This document shows positions 1 to 6,618 of a stretch of 7,014 bases of DNA, piece by piece (within the stretch, counting starts at the first letter, position 1; each line of letters starts with the position of its first letter). The position numbers were made by a program, and so were the translations under genes. The stretch spans positions 1 through 7,014 of the forward strand of contig CAJWZY010000116.1 in NCBI GenBank assembly GCA_913050545.1, written 5' to 3'. Under the pieces are notes generated by a model that was not told the DNA's origin, did no database searches, and was given only the letters and a program-made list of their open reading frames with translations. The stretch is from an uncultured bacterium. Lineage in GTDB: Bacteria > Planctomycetota > UBA8108.

Positions 1-1
1 G

Positions 2-2668
2 GGCCAGGTTCTCGATGAAGCCCCCGGATGCGAGCTGATCGTCAACCCGGGCGATGGTTTTCCTCCCATCGAGGAGGGGGCCAATACCTCCGGCTGGATC
101 AGGACCAGCGCGTGGAACATGCTGCTTCTTGACCAGAGCGGCGGTTGCAGCGGCGGCGGACCTGCCCGCATGGCCGGGGCGTGGGTGGCGCCCTACAATA
201 TGGCCGAGGAAAACCCCCGGGCAGGAGATGAGTGGGAGATAGATTTCCTCCTGGCAGAGTCCATGGGATGGCCCGGGCGTTTCAACAATACCCCGACCTG
301 GACCAGCCTCAACCACATACGCTCACTTGGCCACAACCTGCCCTCCGATGACCTGGTTAATTTCGAGAACATTGCTTCCTCAGTGCTGAACGGCACCGAT
401 AACAAGGTCGCCATCGCGACGACCTACATCGAGAATATAACCGGGGATCCGCAGTCGGTGGAAATCTGCACCGCCAGCGATGACTCCATCCGGGTCGATG
501 TAAATAATTACACGGTCGTCAATGTAAACGCCTGCCGCGGTTCAGCCGGCGACTGCCAGGAGCGGAACTGCGCCGAGCTGGCGCCCGGCATGAACAAGGT
601 TACCGTCTATGTCTGGGAAGGCGGCGGTGGCTGGAATTTCCGGCTTGGAGTGATCGATACGGCCACGGGCATCCGGCTGGATGACACCACCGGCGAAGAT
701 TTCGGGCTTATCTTTCATGGAACCGGCGAAGACGATGATCTCGAGGGCCAGGTCCTCGATGTGGAACCCGAGTGCTCCCTCGGAGAGGTGGCTGGCCCCG
801 GCGAGCCCGGCGAACCGCTGAATCCCCTTGCCGCCGGAGTGAATCCGTTCGGATGGATCCAGTCCCACGCCTGGAACCTGCTCTTCCTTGACCAGGCCTC
901 CGGCTGTAGCGGGGGCGGAGCCTTCATCATGGGCAACAACTGGGTAGCTCCCTACGACCTGGGCGAAGAGAATCCCCGTGCGGGCGAGGAATGGGATATT
1001 GATTTCGCCCTGGCTGAGTCCCGCGGCTGGCTTGGTAACGCGCAGATCGGCGAGATTCCCACCTGGGTAAGCGTTAACTTTCTGCGGGACCTGGGTGCGA
1101 ACCTGCTGCCTACCGACCTTGTGGATTTCAATTCGATGGTCGGGCAGCTCGGCTTCCCGGGCAACGACAACGTCATGGCGGTGGCGACGACCTATGTCGA
1201 GAACACAACCGGAGAGCCGATGCAGGTGCGGGTGTGTACGGCCAGCGATGATTCGATCCGGGTTGATGTGAACAAGCAGACCGTGGCGCTGGTCAGCGCC
1301 TGCCGCGGCTCCGCGGCGGACTGCCAGGAGCTGAACTGCGCTGTTCTCGAGCCAGGGGTCAACAAGCTCACGGTCTATGTCTGGGAAGGCGGAGGCGGCT
1401 GGAATATGCGGGTCGGCCTGCGGGATTCCAACGGGGCTATTCTCGATGATCGCAGCGAGGAGGTTATTTTTCACGGCGATGGGGCCGAAGATGAACTTGA
1501 GGGCAGCACCAACGATGATCCTCCCGACTGTGGTGATGTCGGAGGCGGAAATGGAATGGGAGTCAATCCGGCCGGCTGGATTCAGAGCACTGGCTGGAAC
1601 CTGCTCTTTCCACTGCTGAATCCGCTTGGTTGCGGTGGCGGTGGAGCAGGAACGATGGAACAGAACTGGGTGGAGCCCTACGAGATGATCGACGAGGACC
1701 CCCAGGCCGGGGATGCCTGGCCGGATATCGATTTCGGTTTCGGGCTGGCTACAGGGTTTGACAACGGCGGCATTACAGAAGATCCCACCTGGATGACTGC
1801 CTCGTACCTTGCTGAAGAATACGATGTCAATATTCTCGCCCTGGACCTGGTCAACTTCCAGGACATGGCGGTCGCTATGAGCAATTCAGATGCCGCAGAT
1901 ATGCTGGTTCCAAATGACAATGTGATGGGCATCGCGACGAGCTATGTGATCAACAACCTGGATGAGCCACTTTCTGTAGATGTCTGCACGGCAAGTGATG
2001 ATTCCATAACAGTTCACGTCAACGGCGAGCTGGTGACCAATGTCAGCGCCTGCCGCGGTTCAGGCGGCGCAGCCTGCCAGGAGACCAGGCCCGCCATTCT
2101 CGAGCCCGGCCTCAACCAGATCATGGTGCAGGTCTGGGAAGGTGGCGGTGGCTGGAATTTCCGTTTCGGGCTGAGAGAGAGCGGAGGCTTCCAGAATCTC
2201 AGCGATGGTAATGACCTGGTCGAATTTCTCGGCGCAAATGTGGATGGTGAGCCTGTCGACCCTGGCGGGCCGGATGATGAGATCTGTGACAATGGCCTCG
2301 ATGATGATGGTGATGGCGACGCTGATTGCGCAGATGCCGATTGTGCAGATGCCCTCAACTGCCAGGAGCCGCCACCGCCGGTGGGTCCGCAGTTCCTGCG
2401 TGCCGATTCCGACACCAATGGCATCGTGAACCTTACCGATGCCATTTTCACTCTCAACTACCTCTTTCTTGGCGGTGGCGAACCAGCCTGCCTGGATGCG
2501 AGCGACAGCGACAACAACGGCCTGGTCCAGCTGACCGATGCGATCTTCCTCTTGAACTACCTCTTTCTCGGCGGCGGGGCTCCCCCAGCGCCGACAAATG
2601 AGTGTGGTCTTGATCCCGAAGAACCGCCGGATGCGATCGGTTGCGAGAGGTTCACCGGCTGCCCCTGA
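2..2668 (+). CDS. Large secreted modular protein with tandem PA14-like repeats, MopE-like motif and C-terminal dockerin-like domain (5' end outside window)
   Basis: The frame is open from position 2 to the TGA at 2666-2668, giving 888 visible residues. The first ATG, at 119, lies inside a repeat module and is not the real start: codons before it encode the end of an earlier module (GQVLDEAPGCE, matching GQVLDVEPEC at 746-778) and the start of the next (SGWIRTSAWN). Visible layout: tail of an upstream module (residues 1-11), module A (27-265), module B (280-510), module C (521-751), MopE-like CDNGLDDDGDGDADC motif (about 762-787), dockerin-like domain (about 797-888). Each module carries CTASDDSI.V.VN, ACRGS and VWEGGGGWN. 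These resemble the beta-barrel core of PA14-type carbohydrate-binding domains, but that link rests on motif similarity only. No catalytic domain is seen. The protein is very acidic and Cys-rich, which fits an extracellular, calcium-bound, disulfide-stabilised protein. The signal peptide should lie upstream. Its ligand is unknown. Confidence 0.93.
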   Translation, partial: GQVLDEAPGCELIVNPGDGFPPIEEGANTSGWIRTSAWNMLLLDQSGGCSGGGPARMAGAWVAPYNMAEENPRAGDEWEIDFLLAESMGWPGRFNNTPTWTSLNHIRSLGHNLPSDDLVNFENIASSVLNGTDNKVAIATTYIENITGDPQSVEICTASDDSIRVDVNNYTVVNVNACRGSAGDCQERNCAELAPGMNKVTVYVWEGGGGWNFRLGVIDTATGIRLDDTTGEDFGLIFHGTGEDDDLEGQVLDVEPECSLGEVAGPGEPGEPLNPLAAGVNPFGWIQSHAWNLLFLDQASGCSGGGAFIMGNNWVAPYDLGEENPRAGEEWDIDFALAESRGWLGNAQIGEIPTWVSVNFLRDLGANLLPTDLVDFNSMVGQLGFPGNDNVMAVATTYVENTTGEPMQVRVCTASDDSIRVDVNKQTVALVSACRGSAADCQELNCAVLEPGVNKLTVYVWEGGGGWNMRVGLRDSNGAILDDRSEEVIFHGDGAEDELEGSTNDDPPDCGDVGGGNGMGVNPAGWIQSTGWNLLFPLLNPLGCGGGGAGTMEQNWVEPYEMIDEDPQAGDAWPDIDFGFGLATGFDNGGITEDPTWMTASYLAEEYDVNILALDLVNFQDMAVAMSNSDAADMLVPNDNVMGIATSYVINNLDEPLSVDVCTASDDSITVHVNGELVTNVSACRGSGGAACQETRPAILEPGLNQIMVQVWEGGGGWNFRFGLRESGGFQNLSDGNDLVEFLGANVDGEPVDPGGPDDEICDNGLDDDGDGDADCADADCADALNCQEPPPPVGPQFLRADSDTNGIVNLTDAIFTLNYLFLGGGEPACLDASDSDNNGLVQLTDAIFLLNYLFLGGGAPPAPTNECGLDPEEPPDAIGCERFTGCP
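80..796 (+). repeat. Tandem protein module A (about 240 aa, PA14-like)
   Basis: This is the first complete module in the window. It runs from ANTSGWIRTSAWN through GCSGGG, NWV/WVAPY-type and W.IDF segments, PTW, ICTASDDSIRVDVN, ACRGS, CQERNC and VWEGGGGWNFR to IFHGTGEDDDLEG. The same order recurs in modules B and C. It carries six Cys, counting the linker Cys in PEC. The start of module B lies 759 bases (253 residues) after the start of this one. The PA14-like label is inferred from the SDDSI.V.VN and late GGGGWN elements. Confidence 0.85.
839..1531 (+). repeat. Tandem protein module B (about 240 aa, PA14-like)
   Basis: This copy begins VNPFGWIQSHAWNLLF and follows the same motif order as module A: GCSGGG, NWVAPY, E.PRAGEEW.IDF, PTWVSVN, VCTASDDSIRVDVN, ACRGS, CQELNC, VWEGGGGWN and VIFHG. 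Six Cys are kept, including CQELNC and the linker PDC. A proline/glycine-rich linker (GPGEPGEPLNPLAAG) separates it from module A. Module C begins 723 bases after the start of this module. Confidence 0.85.
1562..2254 (+). repeat. Tandem protein module C (last, diverged; PA14-like)
   Basis: This copy begins VNPAGWIQSTGWNLLF and keeps GCGGGG, NWVEPYEM, PTWM, VCTASDDSITVHVN, ACRGS and VWEGGGGWNFR. It differs in having CQETRPA where A and B have CQExNCA, so one Cys is lost. It also has an extra segment around SNSDAADMLVPNDN. It is followed directly by the MopE-like motif instead of another module. Confidence 0.83.
2285..2362 (+). other. MopE-like Asp/Cys metal-binding motif with 15-bp internal tandem repeat
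   Basis: The encoded motif starts CDNGLDDDGDGDADC and continues with repeated ADADC units to LNC. This matches the CDNGxDxDxDGxxDCxDxDC pattern of the MopE-related 'putative metal-binding motif' found in secreted proteins of many bacteria. The DADCA unit is encoded twice in tandem (2318-2332 and 2333-2347), followed by a partial third copy. Calcium or another metal is a likely ligand, by family knowledge. It acts as a spacer between module C and the dockerin-like domain. Confidence 0.7.
2390..2665 (+). other. Dockerin-like C-terminal domain of the first large protein
   Basis: Two 12-residue calcium loops of dockerin/EF-hand form are encoded at 2405-2440 (DSDTNGIVNLTD) and 2504-2539 (DSDNNGLVQLTD). 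Asp/Asn occupy loop positions 1, 3, 5 and 12, with Gly at 6. Each is followed by a helix ending LNYLFLGG. After the second helix comes a tail with Cys in ECGLDP, GCERF and the terminal GCP. Loop plus helix in duplicate is the dockerin type I plan. The LFLGG ending and CP terminus differ from cellulosomal dockerins and resemble the Planctomycetota-type tail. Confidence 0.85.
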
Positions 2669-2737
2669 TCCGGTAGCGGCTTCTTTGTTGTACTGGTGGC
2701 CTCGCGGTAGTTAACTGGTAGGGTATAGGGTCTATTG

Positions 2738-2756
2738 GAGGGAGGCTCTGTCCCTC
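2738..2756 (+). terminator. Weak hairpin between the two large genes
   Basis: GAGGGA at 2738-2743 pairs with TCCCTC at 2751-2756 across a 7-base loop. A G-T wobble can extend the stem by one pair. There is no clean T-run afterwards (TCGGCAGTTCTCTTT). It could be a weak terminator, a leader structure of the downstream mRNA, or chance. No better terminator follows the stop at 2668. Confidence 0.25.
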
Positions 2757-2762
2757 TCGGCA

Positions 2763-2810
2763 GTTCTCTTTGCCTGTCGTAAATTATTCAGACACAGATT
2801 TAATTCAGCT
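2763..2810 (+). promoter_or_regulatory. AT-rich patch, possible promoter region for the second large gene
   Basis: Bases around 2780-2806 (TAAATTATTC, then TTTAAT) are clearly more AT-rich than the rest of the window and lie 35-60 bases before the start codon at 2840. TAAATT at 2780-2785 and TTTAAT at 2799-2804 are partial -10 matches. The best -35 for the former is TCGGCA at 2757-2762, with 17-base spacing and 4/6 match. The assignment is weak. It is listed because the gene is preceded by 171 non-coding bases and may have its own promoter. Confidence 0.2.
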
Positions 2811-2824
2811 CTCATGCTGCGACC

Positions 2825-2831
2825 AGGAGGT
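2825..2831 (+). promoter_or_regulatory. Strong Shine-Dalgarno for the second large gene
   Basis: AGGAGGT at 2825-2831 is a near-perfect anti-16S match. The AGGAGG core ends nine bases before the ATG at 2840. Together with the signal peptide starting at that ATG, it fixes the start codon. Confidence 0.85.
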
Positions 2832-2839
2832 CTTGAAAT

Positions 2840-5800
2840 ATGTCTTTTTCCACCAGGTGGTTTTTTTCCAGTTTTGCCATTGTCCTGCTTTTTGCACACC
2901 ACGCAGAGCTCAAGGCCCAGGCCATAGCGCAGTGGGATTTTGAAGGATCCCTCGATGCGACAACCCAGAGCCAACCGCTCGTTGGAGAGTTCGCTACACC
3001 TGCCTTCGAGACGGTCTTCGATTTCGAGGAGAAGGAGTTCGGTGAAGATGTCGCCGAGGTCTGCAGGTTCGAGCAGGGTACCTATTTCAGGATGTACCAT
3101 GGTCTCTCACCGAACGCTGGAGGGGCGTACGTCAACCAGTACACGCTGATTCTTGATGTGATGTACCCGGAGGCCTTTGGACCCGATGATCCCGATGGCC
3201 TGCTTGGAACCACCGGCTGGCAGGCGCTCTACCAGACCAACGAGACCAATACCAACGATGGCGACTGGTTCGTGAACCCGACCGGGGGAATCGGCATCAG
3301 CGGCAACTATCCCGGCTCTGTCCCTGATGGGCAGTGGCACCGCCTGGCGCTGGCTGTGGACCTGGTCGCGGGAACCTACACCAGCTACATCAACGGCGAG
3401 CGAGTCCAGCAGAATACAGGCCAGACCGTGGATGGGCGTTTCGCCCTGGGGGAATCGGTCCTGATCTTTGCCGATGAGTCCGGGGAGACAGCCGGAGGCT
3501 ATGTCAGCAGTATCCAGATCCGGGATGTGGCGATGACAGACGCGGAGCTTGCCGAGATGGGCGGCCCGACAGCAGAGGGGATTCCTCTGCCTGAATGTCT
3601 CGGCCCGCGCTGTTGTCTCAACAGGCAGTTCCGGGTCAATTACATTGCCGACTCGAACACCGTGGTGGCCTCCTGGGCGAGTCTCGAAGGAGACGAGGCC
3701 TTCGAGTTGCTGAGAAACGGCGAGCCGGTCAGCGAGATTCTCAGTGCTGATACCGTCAGCTTCGAAGACCGTGATCCTCCCGCCGGGGGAGCCGGAGTGG
3801 AATATGTGCTTCGCCATCTGCAGGGGGGCGAGGAGGAGGTCTCCTGCTCAAGCCCGGTAGACACCTTCGCCTGCCCGGACCGTCTTGATTGCCGCGTTGA
3901 CCAGGTTACCAGCACGGTGACCCTGGGTTGGTCGGCTGGGATTAATCTCCCTGTGACCGGTTTTTCTCTAAGGCGGGATGGGGAGGAGATTGCCGCCCTG
4001 GAGGCCACCGAGACAAGCTATACCGATGTGGTCGCTGAGGCCGGCCGCTACAACTATACGGTCGCGATCCTGGGAGAGGACGGGGAGATTTGCGATACAG
4101 CCCTCGCCTGCCTGGCCGTGGTGACGGGAATTGATCTCGGCCCCGGCATCGAGGGCGTGATCAACCAGTATGATTTCAGCGGTGACCTGTCATCCTCTAC
4201 CGGCGGACAGGATCTCCTGCCCTTCATCTCATCTCCGCTCGATCCGGCCTTCGACGAGCCGGGCTATGATTTTGAAGATATGGTTATCGGTGAGGAAGAG
4301 GCGGAGGTCGCCTCCTTTACCAGGGGTACCTTCTTCCAGCTCTTGACGGGCTTTGAGCCTAATGGCGGTGGAGGCTACACCAACCAGTACACCCTGATCA
4401 TGGATGTGATGTTCCCCGAGGGTTCCCTGCTGGAGTCAGGCTGGGCTGCCCTCTACAACACCAACCCACCCGCCGGCAACGATGGTGACTGGTTCGTGCA
4501 GAACGCCAACCGCGGCATAGGGATCAGTGGTAATTACGCAGGCGAGGTTCTGCCCGACACATGGCATCGACTGGCCCTCGTCGTAGACCTCGTTGAGGGA
4601 AGCTTCACCAGCTACATCGATGGGAACCAGGTTCAGCAGAATACAGGGGAAACTCTCGACGGGAGGTTCTCCCTCTACTCGATCAATGATGGGGCCCTGG
4701 AAGGGTTTTCCATCTTTGCTGATGATACCGGGGATAACTCCAGCGGCTACGTCAACAGCGTCCAGGTCAGGGATGTTGCCATGCCGGCCGGCGAGATTGC
4801 CGCGCTTGGCGGACCGAGTGCCGAGGGGATCCCGGTCCTGCCTCCCTATACCTGCCCGATGGGCCTGCAATGTTGCGCAGACCAGCAGGGAGGCGGTGTC
4901 AGCCTCAGCTGGGAAGGGGGAGCGGGGATGGATGGCCTGGAGATTTTCCGCAATGGTGAGTCGATCGCAAGTATTGCAGTTGATGAATCCAGCTTCATAG
5001 ACCAGGGGGCTCCTCCCGGTGACCATGTCTACGAGATTCGGGCCACCGGAGAGGAAAAGTGCGGAAACCTGCCGCTGACCTGCAATGTGCTCCTCTTTGA
5101 TGAAGAGGACTACATCCTCTTTGAGGGTTTCGACTGTTACCGCACCGACGAAGAGCTCGCCGCGGCAGGGTGGGAAGCCGTCGAGGACAATGCTCCCCTC
5201 GAGGACCAGCGCTGGACCATTACGAACCCATCAGGCCGGGCCAATCCACCCTCAGCGAACGGGAAGCCCACAACGGGCGGCTTTGTGATTTCCGAGTACT
5301 CTTCTGCGAGTCTTGATGTCCCCGGTAGCGGGGCCTCACACGACCTCTGGAGCCCCTCCTTCAGCACGGTCGGCCATGATGAGGTCTGGCTTCACATGGA
5401 CGCCTCCGTGCAGCTCAACAACAACGGCGACGCGGTCTTTGATGTCGATGTGTCGAGCGATGATGGCGCGACCTGGGACAATGTCTACCGGCGGATCGCT
5501 CCGGCCAGGATGGTGGAGCCCCTGCCCTCCCTCGACCTTGATAATGTTGATGGTGCCTACGGGAGGCTGCATGTAGACCTCTCTGAATTCGCCGCCGACC
5601 AGGACTCCGTGCGTTTCCGTCTGCGTCATTTTGAGCCCACCTGGGACTGGTGGATCGCTGTGGACAATGTGCTGGTGGACGACAAGGCTCCCGGTGGGAA
5701 TATCGAGGTGCTGCCGCTGGTCGACTTCAGCGATGAGGCCGTTCCCCAGGACTGGGATGTCTATCCGGGAGATGGCTCAGAGGGACTGCGCCCGTGGAAC

Positions 5801-6589
5801 GTCGATGACATCTGCACGGTGTCCCTCCTGAACGCGGGACTGGATTTCCCCGACATGGCCGATGGCCGCCAGCTCCATCATTTTGATGAGTACTTCGCCA
5901 TGGTCGATCCGGTCTGCACCGGCGACGTCATGGACGAGTACATGGTGACACCGCCGATGGATTGCTCGGCTTACGAGCAGGTATTCCTCCACGCCAGGTC
6001 ATCAATCCTGGCAAGTGGTGACACGATCGCCGAGATCCTTCTCAGCCTCGATGGAGGTGAGACCTGGGAGGAAGAGCCGATCTTCTCCTACTCCGCAGGC
6101 GGCCTGAGTGTTGCGGGGGAGGAGCCCTACTACAATGAGTTCGTCTTTGAGCTTCCAAGGGCCGCGGGAGAGATCGATGTGGCCATCGGCTTCCACTACT
6201 CGACCGGGGGCCTGCCCGGGCTTCAGACCTGGTGGGCATTAGACGATATTGCCGTTACCGCCAGCGGGGCGGATGGTCCCGGTCCCCAGCCCGGCGCCCA
6301 GGAGTTTATCCGGGGAGATGCGGATGACAACGGCAGCCTGCAGCTGACCGATGGCATCTACATCCTGAATTTCCTCTTTCTCGGTGGAGCTGCTCCAGGC
6401 TGTACGGAGTCTGCCGATGCCGATAACAACGGTGCTGTTCAGCTGACCGATGGAATCTACATCCTGAATTTCCTTTTCCTTGGAGGAGCAGATACTCCAC
6501 TTCCTGGAGGATTCGCCTGCGGTCCGGATCCCGATGAGGAGGGCTCTCCTCTCGACAGCGGCTGCGAGAACTATTCAAGTTGCCCCTGA
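2840..6589 (+). CDS. Secreted LamG/FN3/adhesin-like modular protein with C-terminal dockerin-like domain
   Basis: Complete gene of 1249 residues. Start chosen from AGGAGG at good spacing and an N-terminal signal peptide (MSFSTRWFFSSFAIVLLF, cleavage likely near KAQA, residue 28). Domains in order: LamG/concanavalin A-like (about 29-250), two small FN3-like sandwiches (about 252-343 and 344-430), second LamG-like (441-666), third FN3-like (669-752), two domains resembling cleaved-adhesin/'choice-of-anchor J' modules (about 757-950, ending WWIAVDNVLV, and 954-1141, with S.DGGETW and WWALDDIAVT), dockerin-like domain (about 1153-1249). Shared LamG signatures are NDGDWFV, GIGISGNY, WHRLAL.VDLV and VQQNTG. 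No catalytic domain is recognised, so a binding, adhesive or structural role outside the cell is likely; the ligand is unknown. A strong hairpin follows the stop. The tail matches that of the upstream gene, suggesting the same anchoring or sorting route. Confidence 0.95.
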   Translation: MSFSTRWFFSSFAIVLLFAHHAELKAQAIAQWDFEGSLDATTQSQPLVGEFATPAFETVFDFEEKEFGEDVAEVCRFEQGTYFRMYHGLSPNAGGAYVNQYTLILDVMYPEAFGPDDPDGLLGTTGWQALYQTNETNTNDGDWFVNPTGGIGISGNYPGSVPDGQWHRLALAVDLVAGTYTSYINGERVQQNTGQTVDGRFALGESVLIFADESGETAGGYVSSIQIRDVAMTDAELAEMGGPTAEGIPLPECLGPRCCLNRQFRVNYIADSNTVVASWASLEGDEAFELLRNGEPVSEILSADTVSFEDRDPPAGGAGVEYVLRHLQGGEEEVSCSSPVDTFACPDRLDCRVDQVTSTVTLGWSAGINLPVTGFSLRRDGEEIAALEATETSYTDVVAEAGRYNYTVAILGEDGEICDTALACLAVVTGIDLGPGIEGVINQYDFSGDLSSSTGGQDLLPFISSPLDPAFDEPGYDFEDMVIGEEEAEVASFTRGTFFQLLTGFEPNGGGGYTNQYTLIMDVMFPEGSLLESGWAALYNTNPPAGNDGDWFVQNANRGIGISGNYAGEVLPDTWHRLALVVDLVEGSFTSYIDGNQVQQNTGETLDGRFSLYSINDGALEGFSIFADDTGDNSSGYVNSVQVRDVAMPAGEIAALGGPSAEGIPVLPPYTCPMGLQCCADQQGGGVSLSWEGGAGMDGLEIFRNGESIASIAVDESSFIDQGAPPGDHVYEIRATGEEKCGNLPLTCNVLLFDEEDYILFEGFDCYRTDEELAAAGWEAVEDNAPLEDQRWTITNPSGRANPPSANGKPTTGGFVISEYSSASLDVPGSGASHDLWSPSFSTVGHDEVWLHMDASVQLNNNGDAVFDVDVSSDDGATWDNVYRRIAPARMVEPLPSLDLDNVDGAYGRLHVDLSEFAADQDSVRFRLRHFEPTWDWWIAVDNVLVDDKAPGGNIEVLPLVDFSDEAVPQDWDVYPGDGSEGLRPWNVDDICTVSLLNAGLDFPDMADGRQLHHFDEYFAMVDPVCTGDVMDEYMVTPPMDCSAYEQVFLHARSSILASGDTIAEILLSLDGGETWEEEPIFSYSAGGLSVAGEEPYYNEFVFELPRAAGEIDVAIGFHYSTGGLPGLQTWWALDDIAVTASGADGPGPQPGAQEFIRGDADDNGSLQLTDGIYILNFLFLGGAAPGCTESADADNNGAVQLTDGIYILNFLFLGGADTPLPGGFACGPDPDEEGSPLDSGCENYSSCP
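2924..3589 (+). repeat. LamG-like domain, copy 1
   Basis: The domain begins IAQWDFEG and ends GGPTAEGIPL. It contains NQYTLILDVMYPE, NDGDWFV, GIGISGNY, WHRLALAVDLV, TSYINGE, VQQNTGQTVDGRF and RDVAMTDAELAEMGGP. The WHRLAL..D plus Y.NG pattern and the closing 'RDVAM...E' helix are typical of LamG_3-type concanavalin A-like sandwiches. It lacks the roughly 12-residue insertion (SLYSINDGALEG region) seen in copy 2. Confidence 0.8.
4160..4837 (+). repeat. LamG-like domain, copy 2
   Basis: The domain begins INQYDFSG and ends GGPSAEGIPV. It contains NQYTLIMDVMFPE, NDGDWFV, GIGISGNY, WHRLALVVDLV, TSYIDGN, VQQNTGETLDGRF and RDVAMPAGEIAALGGP, in the same order as copy 1. Each copy is followed by FN3-like sequence, so a LamG-FN3 unit was probably duplicated inside the gene. 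Confidence 0.8.
6299..6586 (+). other. Dockerin-like C-terminal domain of the second large protein
   Basis: Calcium-loop signatures are encoded at 6317-6352 (DADDNGSLQLTD) and 6416-6451 (DADNNGAVQLTD). Both are followed by the identical helix GIYILNFLFLGGA. The tail has Cys in ACGPDP, GCENY and the terminal SCP. Over 63 gap-free positions from (Q/E)F.R to the second LGG(G/A), 37 residues are identical to the domain at 2390-2665 (hand count). The four Cys (P.C, .CG.DP, GCE, CP-end) are all conserved between the two proteins. Confidence 0.87.
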
Positions 6590-6594
6590 GTGGC

Positions 6595-6614
6595 GGCCTG
6601 GCCCCTTGCAGGCC
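6595..6614 (+). other. Small hairpin just after the stop codon
   Basis: GGCCTG at 6595-6600 pairs with CAGGCC at 6609-6614 over an 8-base loop, five bases after the stop codon. No T-run follows. It may simply help the larger hairpin downstream, or be chance in GC-rich DNA. Confidence 0.3.
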
Positions 6615-6618
6615 CGGG

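Noticed and set aside
542..1474. 310-residue open frame on the minus strand
   Set aside because: It lies fully antisense to modules A and B. Long antisense frames are common in GC-rich coding DNA, and the product shows no recognisable domain. Its internal similarities mirror the sense-strand repeat.
119..2668. Gene start at the ATG at 119
   Set aside because: The frame is open back to position 2 and the upstream codons encode conserved repeat sequence (SGWIRTSAWN, GQVLD). The ATG is inside a module and has no Shine-Dalgarno or signal peptide.
2654..2674. ACCGG/CCGGT hairpin spanning the first stop codon as a terminator
   Set aside because: It is only 5 bp, overlaps the coding end, and has no T-run directly after. 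It is expected by chance in GC-rich sequence.
2711..2729. TTAACT and TATAGG as a promoter pair
   Set aside because: The spacing of 7 bases is far too short for a sigma-70 type promoter.
3107..3817. 236-residue open frame on the minus strand
   Set aside because: It is antisense to LamG copy 1 and the first FN3-like domain. A similar antisense frame at 4436-5026 reflects the duplicated sense sequence. There is no start signal or known motif.
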